The translations under genes were made by a program, and so were the position numbers. A stretch of DNA of 17,571 nucleotides from a bacterium. Its GTDB lineage: Bacteria > Zhuqueibacterota > Zhuqueibacteria > Residuimicrobiales > Residuimicrobiaceae. The DNA is taken from contig JAAYTV010000271.1 in the NCBI GenBank assembly GCA_012523655.1, positions 1 to 17,571 on the forward strand. Reading direction: 5' to 3'. Shown here piece by piece: positions 1 through 8,238 of this stretch; position 1 is the stretch's first letter, and each line of letters starts with the position of its first letter. Below the pieces are notes generated by a model. That model made no database searches. It was not told the DNA's origin and saw only the letters and a program-made list of their open reading frames with translations.

Positions 1-1353
1 GACATGCCGCTGATGGAAGGCGACCGACACCTCAAATGGGTGAACGGCTTCAAGAGGACAAAGACGCTCTGGCCCGAGGTTCAGCGGATCACCGCAGAGT
101 ACTATCAGCCGGGCCGCTTTGTGACCTTTCCGAGCTGGGAGTGGCACTCGAGCTTTTACGGCGACTATTGCATCCTGTTTCCCGACGACCGCTCCGACCT
201 GATCATCCTCAAAGACCTGTCGGATCTGAAAAAGTTCGCTCTGGAAAAAAAAGCGTTGCTGATCCCCCATCATCCCGGCTACCGTCAGGGACACCGGGGC
301 GCCAACCTGGACTATTTGGATGAATCCGTCTCCCCGGTTCTCGAGATCTATTCAGAACACGGCAATGCGGAACAGCCGAACGCACCGTTCCCTTACATCC
401 GGCATTCGTTGGGCGGTTGCTGGAGCAAAAACAGCCTGCAGCATGCGCTGGCCTCAGGCAAACGCATCGGCGTCATCGCCAGCACCGATGACCATCTCGG
501 CTATCCGGGCGCTTATGGTGAAGGCTTGGCGGCCGTGTGGGCCCGGGACCTCTCCCGCGAATCAATACTGGAGGCGATCAAGAAACGGCGCACCTATGGA
601 GTGAGTGGTGATCGCATTCGACTGGACTTTCGGCTGAACAACCACTATATGGGCGAAGCGATTCCCTTTGCACGAGAGAGAGAGGGGACGATCCGGGTCA
701 ACGGTTGGGATGCACTGGACCGCGTCGAAATTCTGAAAAACAACCAGGTTATCCAGCGAAATTTCCCCTGCGACCGGACCGTGTATGCGTCGTGCTGGGA
801 TCATCCGCTGCTGCTGCGCATCGAGTTCGGTTGGGGTCCCTGGGCTGCTATGGATCTCCCCAGAATCTGCGACTGGTACTTTCACATCAAAATATCAGGC
901 GGCACTCTGCTCGATGTCTATCCCTGCTTTCAATCCGGCCCGTTCTCTGAGGAAAAAAGAAATCTGATAAAAAACAAAACAGCCGCCGGCTGCTCGGTTC
1001 AGTCCTACACCTCGCGCAGCGACGCCTTTGCGGAAAATCCCACCAACGCCGTGGTGCTGCGTCTCTCCGGGAATTCAGAAACCCGGATCTCCCTGACCGT
1101 ACAACAGCCGCAGTCTTACTCGTTTGAAAAATCGCTGGCCGAATTCGCGCAGCACAACGAGGTCCTTTTCACCGGGCCGTTTCCAGCTGAATCCCTACGG
1201 ATTCAATCGCTGGTGTTCTCGGCGCATTACCAGACCGAGTTTAATTTTAGCGACAGGGCGGATAGGGGTGAGGTCCATTGGTATTATGTGCGCGTGCTGC
1301 AAAAGAACGGTCAATTAGCCTGGTCCAGTCCGGTCTGGGTGGAAAAGAGCTGA
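1..1353 (+). CDS. PHP-domain metallohydrolase-like protein (DUF3604-like), 5'-truncated
   Basis: The frame is open through base 1, so the true start lies upstream; the ATG at base 4 is probably internal. Visible motifs fit the PHP (polymerase and histidinol phosphatase) metal-dependent hydrolase fold. They are an IPHHPGY motif around bases 262-282, an EIYSEHGN motif around 343-366, and STDDHLGYPG around 481-510, which corresponds to the terminal S-x-D-x-H metal-ligand block. The N-terminal H-x-H motif expected for PHP proteins would lie outside the window. After about residue 215 the protein continues as a beta-rich tail with no recognisable catalytic motif. DUF3604-type PHP proteins are often found near glycan-degradation genes in environmental bacteria, but their substrates are mostly unknown. 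It ends with TGA, and 78 bases separate it from the GH36-like gene on the same strand, so co-transcription is possible. The fold call is fairly secure; the substrate is unknown. Confidence 0.75.
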   Translation, partial: DMPLMEGDRHLKWVNGFKRTKTLWPEVQRITAEYYQPGRFVTFPSWEWHSSFYGDYCILFPDDRSDLIILKDLSDLKKFALEKKALLIPHHPGYRQGHRGANLDYLDESVSPVLEIYSEHGNAEQPNAPFPYIRHSLGGCWSKNSLQHALASGKRIGVIASTDDHLGYPGAYGEGLAAVWARDLSRESILEAIKKRRTYGVSGDRIRLDFRLNNHYMGEAIPFAREREGTIRVNGWDALDRVEILKNNQVIQRNFPCDRTVYASCWDHPLLLRIEFGWGPWAAMDLPRICDWYFHIKISGGTLLDVYPCFQSGPFSEEKRNLIKNKTAAGCSVQSYTSRSDAFAENPTNAVVLRLSGNSETRISLTVQQPQSYSFEKSLAEFAQHNEVLFTGPFPAESLRIQSLVFSAHYQTEFNFSDRADRGEVHWYYVRVLQKNGQLAWSSPVWVEKS

Positions 1354-1382
1354 ACCATGCGGCAAATAATATCATCGCCTGC

Positions 1383-1399
1383 GCCGGCCAGGCGCCGGC
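1383..1399. repeat. GC-rich hairpin between PHP and GH36-like genes
   Basis: Within the 78-base gap, GCCGGC (1383-1388) pairs with GCCGGC (1394-1399) over a 5-base loop, and the 8-mer GCGCCGGC occurs twice as a direct repeat. No T-run follows, so it is not a classical terminator. It could be an mRNA processing or attenuation structure, or chance in GC-rich DNA. Confidence 0.3.
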
Positions 1400-1431
1400 T
1401 CGATCGGCGGATAGATAAACTTGGAGAAACC

Positions 1432-3666
1432 ATGAGATCTCGGATTGTTCCTCTCCTGCTCCTTGCAACGCTGTCTGGAACGCTGAGCAGCCAGACCGCG
1501 CCCTATGCACGTTGGGATCACCATCGTGTTGTCCTGGACAACGGCCTTATTCACCGCACCGTGCTGATCCATGATACGCTGGGTGCTGCCACGGTGACGC
1601 TCGAGCTCAACGGGATCGACCGCAATTATGTCGCCGTTGACCGGCCGGAGTACATGGAAAAGGACGACCAGGGTGACTGGGGCCAAACGCATCGCTACCG
1701 TAAAGCGCCGCCGCCTGAAGAGTTCGGCTTTTGCCTCGAAGGCCAGTATTTTACCGGCCGCGGCCAGTGGCGCGTGCAATGCATCGAGGAGGCGGCGGAT
1801 GAGCTGCAGGGAAAGGGCGTGCGCCTGACTTTAACCTCCAAGGATCGCCGTCTGCATGACCTGACTCTGAGCATCACTTATCTGCTCTATCCCGGTCTTC
1901 CCATCATCCGTAAAAAGCTGACCTTCGAAAACAACGGCATCCATGAGCTAAAATTAGAGGCAGTGGATGTCGAACGCCTCAACACCGCCTGGTCCGAGAC
2001 GCAGACGGTGCTGCTGGTCAACTATGCGCGCCAACGCCGCATCGGCCCTTATCTCGGCAATTGGGATGACCCGTTGGTGGTGGTGCACGACATCTTTAAC
2101 AGTCGCGGGCTGGTGCTCGGCAATGAAACACCGGGCGTCACCAAGCGAACCGCCGTCAACCTCGACGGCAACACAGTGACCGTGGGCCTCACCTATCCGG
2201 ACCAGGACTATGGATTTCGCAAATGGCTCAAGCCCGGTCAGAGCTGGGACACGCCCTGGACCTTCATCGGCCTATACCGCGACAGCCATGATCCGTTTGC
2301 CGTGGTTCAGGGTGCGGTGGCCGACTTTGTCCGCAAACATATGGGCATTCGCCTGGCAAAAATAAAAAACAAACCGGTCTTCGTCTATAACACCTGGGTC
2401 CCTTTTCAGGACCGGATTGATGAAACACTGGTTCACGAATTGGCCGAAGCGGCCGCCGAGTGCGGCATCGAAGAGTTTATTATCGACGCCGGCTGGTTCA
2501 CCCTGGCCGGCAACGACTCGAGTGTGGAAAAAACCTGGTTCAAGCAGTGCGGCGACTGGCTCATCGATCCCTGCAAATTTCCTCGAGGGCTCAAAACCGT
2601 CTTTGACCACATCAAGCAATTGGGCATGAAACCCGGCCTGTGGATCAGCCTCGGCACCGTTGCCAAAACATCAAAAACCTTTGCCGAATTTCCTCAGTAT
2701 TGGGTCCGCGACCAGGAAGGTGAAATCCTCTTCTTGCACCAAGCGGGCGATCCGGATAACGCCTCCGGATGCTTTTCCACCGGCTGGCCGGACCACATGC
2801 GCGAGGTCATTCTAAAATACATCCACGACTACGGTCTCGCTTATGCCAAGCTGGACCTAGCGGTGGTGACCAGTCCTTACACCTATGACAAGCGCATCAG
2901 CGGCTGCTATGCCAAAGGGCATTTGCACAAAGACCGCGAAGAGGCGCTGTTGATGAGCTTTGAAAAGTTGTACGCGATGTTTGATCAGGTGCATGATTCC
3001 GCTCCCGAGGTGTTCATTGACTGCACGTTCGAAACCGTGGGCAAGCTGCAGGCCATCGATTACGCCATGTGCAAACACGCCGAGGGCAACTGGCTGTCCA
3101 ATTTTTACGAGCCGACTCCGGTCGGCAACCTGCGCGTACGGCACATGGCCTGGTGGCGTTCTCCGGCCATCCCCGCAGCCTCCTTGGTCATCGGCAATCC
3201 GCGCATGGATGATCCGGACGCCATCCTTTACATAAAATCGCTGGCCGGAACGCTGCCCATCATGCTGGGCGATCCGCGGAAACTCTCCAGAGCGACCCGC
3301 GCGGAATTCAAACGCTACGCGGATTGGCTGCGGGCGATGCAGGACCGGTACGACTATATGATGTACCGTCAGGACCTGCCCGGCTTTGGCGAACCCGTGG
3401 CAGGAGCGTGGGACGGATGGGCACGCATCAACACCGACACCCGCTCCGGCGGCATCGTCGGCGTGTTCCGCCACGGAGCGGTTGAGAACAGTCGCAAGAT
3501 CGCGGTCCCTGGTCTGGAGGCCGGCCGCCGCTACCGAATCCTGAGCGCGCCTGAGGGCAAGCCGGTGGCGACCATGACCGGCCATGAACTGATGAATAAG
3601 GGTTTCGTTGTTCAGGGGGACAAGCTTTACGACGGATGGCTGTTCGAAATCCGCAGGCTGCCATAG
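1432..3666 (+). CDS. Secreted GH36-like alpha-galactosidase family protein
   Basis: Start ATG 1432 is preferred over the in-frame ATG 1357 because GGAGAA lies just upstream and a signal peptide follows directly (MRSRIVPLLLLATLSG..., likely cut near SSQ-TA). The 744-residue product has a GH36/melibiase layout. A beta-sandwich fills about residues 20-310. The barrel starts at PVFVYNTW (about 314), then IDAGWF (D352), CGDW, KFPRGL and GMKPGLW. A small C-terminal beta domain follows from about 670. The expected nucleophile is D475 in AKLDLA (canonical K-x-D). The expected acid/base is D543 in CTFETVGKLQAIDYA, where the classical family has C-S-G-G-G-x-R-x-D. Both Asp residues are kept but the Gly-rich loop and the usual EPE after GLW are not, so this is a divergent clade and galactose specificity is not assured. 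It probably releases sugars in the periplasm or outside the cell. Confidence 0.8.
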   Translation: MRSRIVPLLLLATLSGTLSSQTAPYARWDHHRVVLDNGLIHRTVLIHDTLGAATVTLELNGIDRNYVAVDRPEYMEKDDQGDWGQTHRYRKAPPPEEFGFCLEGQYFTGRGQWRVQCIEEAADELQGKGVRLTLTSKDRRLHDLTLSITYLLYPGLPIIRKKLTFENNGIHELKLEAVDVERLNTAWSETQTVLLVNYARQRRIGPYLGNWDDPLVVVHDIFNSRGLVLGNETPGVTKRTAVNLDGNTVTVGLTYPDQDYGFRKWLKPGQSWDTPWTFIGLYRDSHDPFAVVQGAVADFVRKHMGIRLAKIKNKPVFVYNTWVPFQDRIDETLVHELAEAAAECGIEEFIIDAGWFTLAGNDSSVEKTWFKQCGDWLIDPCKFPRGLKTVFDHIKQLGMKPGLWISLGTVAKTSKTFAEFPQYWVRDQEGEILFLHQAGDPDNASGCFSTGWPDHMREVILKYIHDYGLAYAKLDLAVVTSPYTYDKRISGCYAKGHLHKDREEALLMSFEKLYAMFDQVHDSAPEVFIDCTFETVGKLQAIDYAMCKHAEGNWLSNFYEPTPVGNLRVRHMAWWRSPAIPAASLVIGNPRMDDPDAILYIKSLAGTLPIMLGDPRKLSRATRAEFKRYADWLRAMQDRYDYMMYRQDLPGFGEPVAGAWDGWARINTDTRSGGIVGVFRHGAVENSRKIAVPGLEAGRRYRILSAPEGKPVATMTGHELMNKGFVVQGDKLYDGWLFEIRRLP

Positions 3667-3833
3667 ACAGAACAAATCAATCGAGTCAGCCGAGCTTTCA
3701 GGGTTTATGCCTACGATGCCTATTTCATCGAATGTGCACAAACCTACAAATCCCCATTACTTTCACTCGATAGATGAAATTGTAGTTTGTTGCGCGAAGG
3801 CAGACAACGATAATCAAGGACATCATTGACGCC
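3667..3833 (+). pseudogene. Remnant of a VapC-type PIN-domain toxin (C-terminal part, frameshifted)
   Basis: Frame 3667-3774 encodes RVYAYDAYFIECAQTYKSP followed by LLSLDR and TGA at 3775-3777. This closely resembles the last conserved part of VapC PIN-domain ribonucleases, where a Y-A-Y-D-A-Y-like helix is followed by a P-L-L-T-L-D-R strand. After a frameshift near 3774 the tail appears to go on as MKL-stop-FVARRQTTIIKDII, resembling the usual VapC ending. The N-terminal half with the first acidic residues, and any antitoxin gene, are missing. The remnant starts directly after the stop codon of the GH36-like gene. It is surely non-functional as a toxin. The family assignment is from motif resemblance only. 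Confidence 0.55.
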
Positions 3834-3889
3834 CAACCAATGCATTGACCGCATGCCGCTTCCACTCCCTAATTCAAACCATCGCGGCA

Positions 3890-4099
3890 GCGGCTATCCT
3901 TGTAGTTATTTCAGCAGGAAGATCAACATGGCATAATGTACGTATACAAATCGGTGGAGAAAACGCGATCAGCGGCGAAAAACGGTTCGAGTCTGATGTT
4001 CTCAATCACAACCCGGACGTGTTGTTCATCGATTATGCGCTGATCGCGGAAGAGATCATGAAATATCTGACCCCTGGCGAAACGCCGCCTCGTGAGTAA
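3890..4099 (+). pseudogene. Remnant of an SGNH/GDSL hydrolase with a large internal deletion
   Basis: An 84-codon open frame (TTG 3845 to TAA 4099) contains GGENAISGEKRFESDVL and NPDVLFIDYAL, which match the middle of SGNH/GDSL esterases (the G-x-x-G block, then the strand before the conserved Asn). Immediately after comes IAEEIMKYL, which matches the last helix after the catalytic D-x-x-H in this family. The GDSL serine block, most of the middle and the catalytic D-x-x-H are absent. About 100 residues or more seem to have been lost in frame, with the join near bases 4035-4045. The leading segment 3845-3889 looks like random sequence. No convincing RBS is present. I read it as a dead gene rather than a real small protein. 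Confidence 0.55.
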
Positions 4100-4309
4100 T
4101 AAGTACATTGAATTTACCCGACAACATTGTCAGAGGAAAAAGGATCGCCGGACAAAAATTGTTTCGCCGAATCAGATTCTAACGGATTCGTTTACAGCAT
4201 CAATGGCACGACGCAGGCGTTGAGCGAATGCCCTTCTGCCCTTCATCACTCATTCTCCGCTGCATCGATCATTCATCGGCCTGTGCGTCAAAAGCCTGGA
4301 GAGCGCATC
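4100..4309. other. Intergenic stretch with no gene seen
   Basis: The frame upstream of the lipoprotein start is open back to 4127, but the sequence has no RBS at 4127 and no family resemblance. The only structure seen is a weak 6-base inverted repeat, CGAATC/GATTCG, near 4168-4191. The stretch may hold the promoter of the lipoprotein gene or more decayed sequence. Confidence 0.4.
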
Positions 4310-4828
4310 ATGAAAGTAAAAAATTTGAGCATCTCGCTGGCGTTGTTCTGCCTGCTCGCCCTGCCCGGGTGCAGGGGTGTGGACGACGATAAAGAAAATT
4401 ACAACGAATGGGCGATCTACCTGCTGGCCGATCCATCGCTGACCAGCTATCAGATTCGAGAGACGCCGCTGGCAGCCCTGCAGCCGGCGCCGACGCCGTT
4501 CATCACTATCCAAGATCTTCGCGCTTACTACTGGAAGACGCATCGGCTGGATTTCACCCCCGAGATGGAAGCGACGCTCGATACGCTGACGATCAAAAGA
4601 GGCACGGTGTATGGACTGCCCTTTGTCGTGATGGTGGGCGGCGAGCGCATCTATGCCGGCGCCTTTTGGTGGGCGTACTCTTCCCTCTCGCCCTGTTGTC
4701 CAAACATCCTGTTGATCGGTCACAAACGGTGGCAAATTTCCCTCCCCCCGTTGCATGAAGGAGCTGATCCCCGCACGGACGAGAGGATCTACTGGTCGCT
4801 CATGGCGGCCGGGGTTTTAAAGGAGTGA
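4310..4828 (+). CDS. Small predicted lipoprotein of unknown function
   Basis: Start ATG 4310 is chosen because GGAGAG lies 8-12 bases upstream and a classical lipoprotein signal follows: basic MKVK, a hydrophobic core, then LPGC with the lipidated Cys at residue 21. The mature protein is about 150 residues, acidic just after the Cys (VDDDKE), with no further membrane segment. A middle part reads TFPEMEAT-type helix then YGLPFVVMVGGERIYAGAFW, a compact alpha/beta-looking stretch with a CC pair (SPCCPN). I recognise no family. It stands alone between two gene remnants and a convergent gene. A surface or periplasmic lipid-anchored role is likely from the lipobox; nothing more specific can be said. 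Confidence 0.75.
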   Translation: MKVKNLSISLALFCLLALPGCRGVDDDKENYNEWAIYLLADPSLTSYQIRETPLAALQPAPTPFITIQDLRAYYWKTHRLDFTPEMEATLDTLTIKRGTVYGLPFVVMVGGERIYAGAFWWAYSSLSPCCPNILLIGHKRWQISLPPLHEGADPRTDERIYWSLMAAGVLKE

Positions 4829-4908
4829 GGAATCATTCAACAGGGCGTAAAACTGAGCAATTCGAAATCGGCGAATGGCCATCCGGACTGATCGATTGGG
4901 AGCTGAAA

Positions 4909-4923
4909 TGTACCGCCAGCGGT
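4909..4923. other. Small inverted repeat between convergent genes
   Basis: TACCGC-CA-GCGGTA lies between the stop codons of the lipoprotein gene and the convergent propeller gene. The stem is short, with a tight loop and no T-run on either side, so at best it is a weak bidirectional termination aid. Confidence 0.2.
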
Positions 4924-4931
4924 ATCCAGCA

Positions 4932-6185
4932 TCATTGAACCAGTTTTCTCAGATCGGCTTCATAGACGCGGCCCTCGAGGTCCGATGCCAGGATGATCCA
5001 GGGGGCCTGGGCGGGAAAAGCATGCCGCGGGCCGGTCACATTCTGCACTGACCGGCTGCAGCTGGTGTCAGGTGAGATGACCACATGGGGTTCTTGGAGG
5101 ATCGATGCCCGGGTCGTATCGATGAGCGAGCAGACGATCACAGGATGACGAAGCAAGGGCGGGGCCAGTTCACGCCCTCCGAAGGCGGAAAAAACAACTC
5201 CCGGATCCTGGGTTGCCATTACGATGGGACGGCTCTGCCACTGCCGCTCTCCTTTGATCACATAGGGGATGTTGGTCCACCAGCCTGTCCGTGATCGCAC
5301 GCGAAGAACGAACTGGGCTTTGCCGACTTGGTCGACGCTGTTTTTACTGGCCAGCCACAGGGCGCCGTCCGAAGCAAGGCAGGTGTTCAGATGGTCGTCC
5401 GCTGTTTTGTTTCCCTGGTCGATGACCTGTTCGGCCTGCCATCGGTCCGCCGGATCCTGGTCACGATGTTGGCGCATGAGCACGGCGTCCCTCACCTGAT
5501 CTGACCAGATCACGCCGATCTCGCCGTCCGGCAGCGGAGTCACCACGCAGATGTCGTCAGAGTGAACGCCCTGGGCCAGAGGCCATAGCGTCCAGGATGG
5601 TCCGTGGAGCGATGAGCTCCACACGTAGACCGTCGTGCCAGCCACGGCAGCTACCCACCATCGCCCTCTGCCATCCCTGACGATGGTGGCTGTCTCGATG
5701 GACTCGTCCGGGCCGGGAGGAGACAGCTCGACGACTGAATTCGCCTGCCACTGTATTCCGTGAGAGCCCTTTTTCATGGCCAGCTGAAAAACCGATATCG
5801 ACCGATTGACTTTACGCAGGTCTTTGACCGCCGCAGCCATCACCTGCTTTTTCTCTGCCCACACATCCGCTCGTCCCGGAAGACCGGCGAGCTTTTCAGC
5901 CACGTAGGTGTGCTCCTTCCATCCGTCATTCGTTCTTTGCCAAAGGCAAGGTCCAGTGGAAGTGGGAAGCAACGCCCACCATGACTCGCCGGCATACCAA
6001 AGCTTGGATTGCGGTTTGTCCGCCGTGGGATTTTGATACTCCACACGAAAAACAGGCTGGGTGACAGCAGGATACCGGTTGGTGCAAAGAGGCTCGTACT
6101 CTATCGAATCCTTTGCCGGCTGTTGACCGTGATTCGTTCCAGTGCAAGCGAGGAGTAGAACGACGATCGCCGTAAAAGTTTTCAT
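4932..6185 (-). CDS. Secreted sialidase-like beta-propeller protein
   Basis: The start is supported by AAGGAAAGG about 8 bases before the ATG and by a signal peptide (MKTFTAIVVLLLACTG...). The 417-residue product shows repeated propeller-like strands with Asp-box-like turns: RDGRGRWWVAA, LPDGEIGVIW and ASDGALWLAS (the last close to S-x-D-x-G-x-x-W). Such repeats are typical of the sialidase/BNR superfamily fold. The Arg triad and other catalytic residues of true sialidases cannot be placed with confidence, so it may be a binding or structural propeller rather than an enzyme. It has no C-terminal sorting domain, unlike the upstream neighbour at 6331-8073. The two lie in the same direction with about 145 bases between, 36 of which are the lost tail of the neighbour. 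It may be transcribed together with the two genes before it. Confidence 0.65.
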   Translation of the reverse strand: MKTFTAIVVLLLACTGTNHGQQPAKDSIEYEPLCTNRYPAVTQPVFRVEYQNPTADKPQSKLWYAGESWWALLPTSTGPCLWQRTNDGWKEHTYVAEKLAGLPGRADVWAEKKQVMAAAVKDLRKVNRSISVFQLAMKKGSHGIQWQANSVVELSPPGPDESIETATIVRDGRGRWWVAAVAGTTVYVWSSSLHGPSWTLWPLAQGVHSDDICVVTPLPDGEIGVIWSDQVRDAVLMRQHRDQDPADRWQAEQVIDQGNKTADDHLNTCLASDGALWLASKNSVDQVGKAQFVLRVRSRTGWWTNIPYVIKGERQWQSRPIVMATQDPGVVFSAFGGRELAPPLLRHPVIVCSLIDTTRASILQEPHVVISPDTSCSRSVQNVTGPRHAFPAQAPWIILASDLEGRVYEADLRKLVQ

Positions 6186-6294
6186 CCGCTAAAAACCTTT
6201 CCTTCGATCATCAGCGGTAACACGAGAAATTTCCAATTATCGATTTCATCTACGCGGCCGGCCCAGAAGAGTCCGGGCCTGAACCCCGAGCCGG

Positions 6295-6333
6295 CTATTT
6301 CATCAGCATGGTCTTGCAAATCCGCTGCAATCA
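6295..6333 (-). pseudogene. Cut-off 3' end of the FG-GAP gene, behind an in-frame TGA
   Basis: The annotated stop TGA sits at 6333-6331. Reading on in the same frame gives LQRICKTMLMK and then TAG at 6297-6295. This is a normal ending for a sorting domain. The paralogue at 15322-17187 ends GVYLVQLTVD, then G, then ASRTHQMTLLK. The present gene has GIYFIVLQTQ, then TGA, then the 11-residue tail. Both flanks have identical lengths and the TGA stands where Gly is expected; GGA to TGA is one base change. Confidence 0.7.
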
Positions 6334-8073
6334 CTGGGTCTGAAGAACAATAAAGTAGATTCCGCTGGCACAATCCCGTGCGTCCCAGACCACCTGGTGT
6401 CTGCCTGCGGCAAGCCTCGCATTCAGCAGGTCTGCGGTTTTTTCTCCCCGCAGCGTGTACACAGCGACAGACACCTGATCCGTGTGCGGCAAAGAGAACG
6501 CGATGGTGGTGCTGGGATTAAAGGGATTGGGGTAATTAGCCAGCCGGTACTGTTCAGGGAGGCTGAGCGTGCGGTCTGAATCAACCGTGGTCTGATCCGG
6601 TTCCTTTATCGTATGATATTGGTCGATCGCCACATCGGTGATCATCTGCCGGTGACCAAGCGGCCAACGAATAACCACCGAGTCGACGGATGCGGCCAGG
6701 CCCATTCCGAAATGCACCCAGGGATTTCCCTGACGAAGAAATCCATCCCCACAGGTCGTATAATGTGTCTGTTTCCCATTACTGGTATAGAGCGTGACCA
6801 GACTGCCGACGGCATCCCGGTTCGACACCGTACCTTCGAGAATAAACCCGACCCAATGGGCGCCGTTGTTGGCCAGATTATGATAGAGGAGATGGTTTAC
6901 CGCGTCCGACGGTATATAGATATCCAGGAAACCGTCACGATCATAATCAAAAAGTGCCGCACCTTTCCGGCTTTCCTTGATGACAATGCCGACAAATTCC
7001 GCTACATCCACAAAGGCCCGCTGCCCCGAGCCATCGAGATCATTCATCAACAACAGATCGTTGCCTGTGATGCCTCGGTTGAGATAAATATCGATGTCGC
7101 CGTCGTTATCCACATCTCCGGCAGCCATGCTGTGGAAATAGTCGATCGCGATCACCGACAGGCCGACCGCGCCGGTAACCTCGACAAAGTGGTTGTCCTG
7201 ATTTTCGTAAAGTTGATTAGAAGTGGTGGAACTGGCCGAGTTGGCGGATTTGAAAAAATCAAAATCCCCGTCATTATCATAATCGATGAACGCTCTGTCG
7301 CTAATCTCGATGACGCCGCTCAGACCGAGTTCTGCAGTGACATCGGTGAAAACTCCGTGGTCGTTGCGCATCACCACAGGACGGGCGATCAGATCCGGAT
7401 AGCCGTCCAAATCGAAATCGAACCAGCTGAACCGGTAGTCCTGCGCCAGCCTGGAAGAATCGAGCCGGGCCTGAGCGGAAACGTTGGTAAACGTGCCGCC
7501 ATCATTTCGAAATAGATACATTTTTTTATTATTGTCCTGCGTAACGGCGCAATCCAGGTCGCCGTCCAGATCGTAATCCGCCCAGCCGCCGATGTGATAA
7601 ATCCATTTGGTAATCAGACCAGGCGGCTTTTGTCCGACAAAACCGACCGTGGTGGATACTTCGGTAAACACATTGTCGTCATTGCGGAAGAGGTGCAGCG
7701 CTTTCTCAGTGGCGATGGACAGGTCTCGATCACCGTCGTTGTCATAGTCCACCCAGAGCGCGGAGGTGGTATTGAGCTCCACATTTTCCAGCGCCTCCAA
7801 GGGCGTCTGGCTGCTGATATCCGTAAAAACTCCTCCATGGTTCAGATAGATGCGACTGAACCCAGGCGATTTCCAGCGCAGGCAGAAAATATCCGGATAC
7901 CCGTTGCGGTCAATATCAGAAATGGCCATCCCCCATTTCTCGAACGGAGCAACAGTCAATCCGACGTTCTCATTATTCACCGGTTCAAAAGTGGGCATAT
8001 CCTGAGCACGCGCCGGCAAGGTGCACAGGATACAAATCACTAGGGTAGAAAGAAGTACTTGCGCCTTCTGCAT
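6331..8073 (-). CDS. Secreted FG-GAP/VCBS repeat protein with ASPIC/UnbV and sorting domain, tail cut by TGA
   Basis: The start has AGAAGGGA about 6 bases before the ATG and a signal peptide (MQKAQVLLSTLVICILCTLPARAQ). The 580-residue product has seven calcium-loop-like D-x-D-x-D/N-G-x-x-D motifs (for example DYDNDGDRD, DFDLDGYPD, DVDNDGDID), as expected for a seven-bladed integrin-like propeller over about residues 25-400. An ASPIC/UnbV-like domain follows, ending in FGMG...DSVVIRWPLG. A C-terminal FlgD/Ig-like sorting domain then begins at NYPNPFNPSTTI. Proteins of this type are exported and attached outside the cell; the role is probably binding or adhesion. The sorting domain lacks its last strand because of the TGA at 6333-6331, so surface sorting may be impaired. 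It is downstream of the GH2-like gene on the same strand, 165 bases away. Confidence 0.85.
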   Translation of the reverse strand: MQKAQVLLSTLVICILCTLPARAQDMPTFEPVNNENVGLTVAPFEKWGMAISDIDRNGYPDIFCLRWKSPGFSRIYLNHGGVFTDISSQTPLEALENVELNTTSALWVDYDNDGDRDLSIATEKALHLFRNDDNVFTEVSTTVGFVGQKPPGLITKWIYHIGGWADYDLDGDLDCAVTQDNNKKMYLFRNDGGTFTNVSAQARLDSSRLAQDYRFSWFDFDLDGYPDLIARPVVMRNDHGVFTDVTAELGLSGVIEISDRAFIDYDNDGDFDFFKSANSASSTTSNQLYENQDNHFVEVTGAVGLSVIAIDYFHSMAAGDVDNDGDIDIYLNRGITGNDLLLMNDLDGSGQRAFVDVAEFVGIVIKESRKGAALFDYDRDGFLDIYIPSDAVNHLLYHNLANNGAHWVGFILEGTVSNRDAVGSLVTLYTSNGKQTHYTTCGDGFLRQGNPWVHFGMGLAASVDSVVIRWPLGHRQMITDVAIDQYHTIKEPDQTTVDSDRTLSLPEQYRLANYPNPFNPSTTIAFSLPHTDQVSVAVYTLRGEKTADLLNARLAAGRHQVVWDARDCASGIYFIVLQTQ

Positions 8074-8238
8074 GTCTGTTCCCTTCTTTTCAGCAATTCA
8101 TCACGGAACTGTCAGCCGTCCTAAAAATAAGTTTAATTCGCTGGCCGGTTTTGCAAGCCTCCAGCAAGCTAACTGAAGGAGCCGGCCATTACTCATCGCG
8201 AATGTAGGAGACTGCTCCGGAATCGAGATAATGCTGGT

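Noticed and set aside
2857..3741. 294-codon open frame on the minus strand
   Set aside because: Antisense to the well-supported GH36-like gene and shows no domain or start signal.
4127..4309. 61-residue N-terminal extension of the lipoprotein
   Set aside because: It would bury the lipoprotein signal inside the protein; ATG 4310 has a proper RBS and signal.
6331..6333. Genome-wide reassignment of TGA to Gly, as in some candidate phyla
   Set aside because: TGA cleanly ends the PHP, lipoprotein, propeller and GH2-like genes at expected places, so only this site is odd.
6182..6373. 63-codon minus-strand frame between two genes
   Set aside because: It overlaps the end of the FG-GAP gene in another frame; the sorting tail in the main frame explains this sequence better.
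6613..7515. 300-codon open frame on the plus strand
   Set aside because: It lies wholly inside the FG-GAP gene on the opposite strand; the repeated Asp-rich codons create long antisense frames. No RBS or family resemblance.
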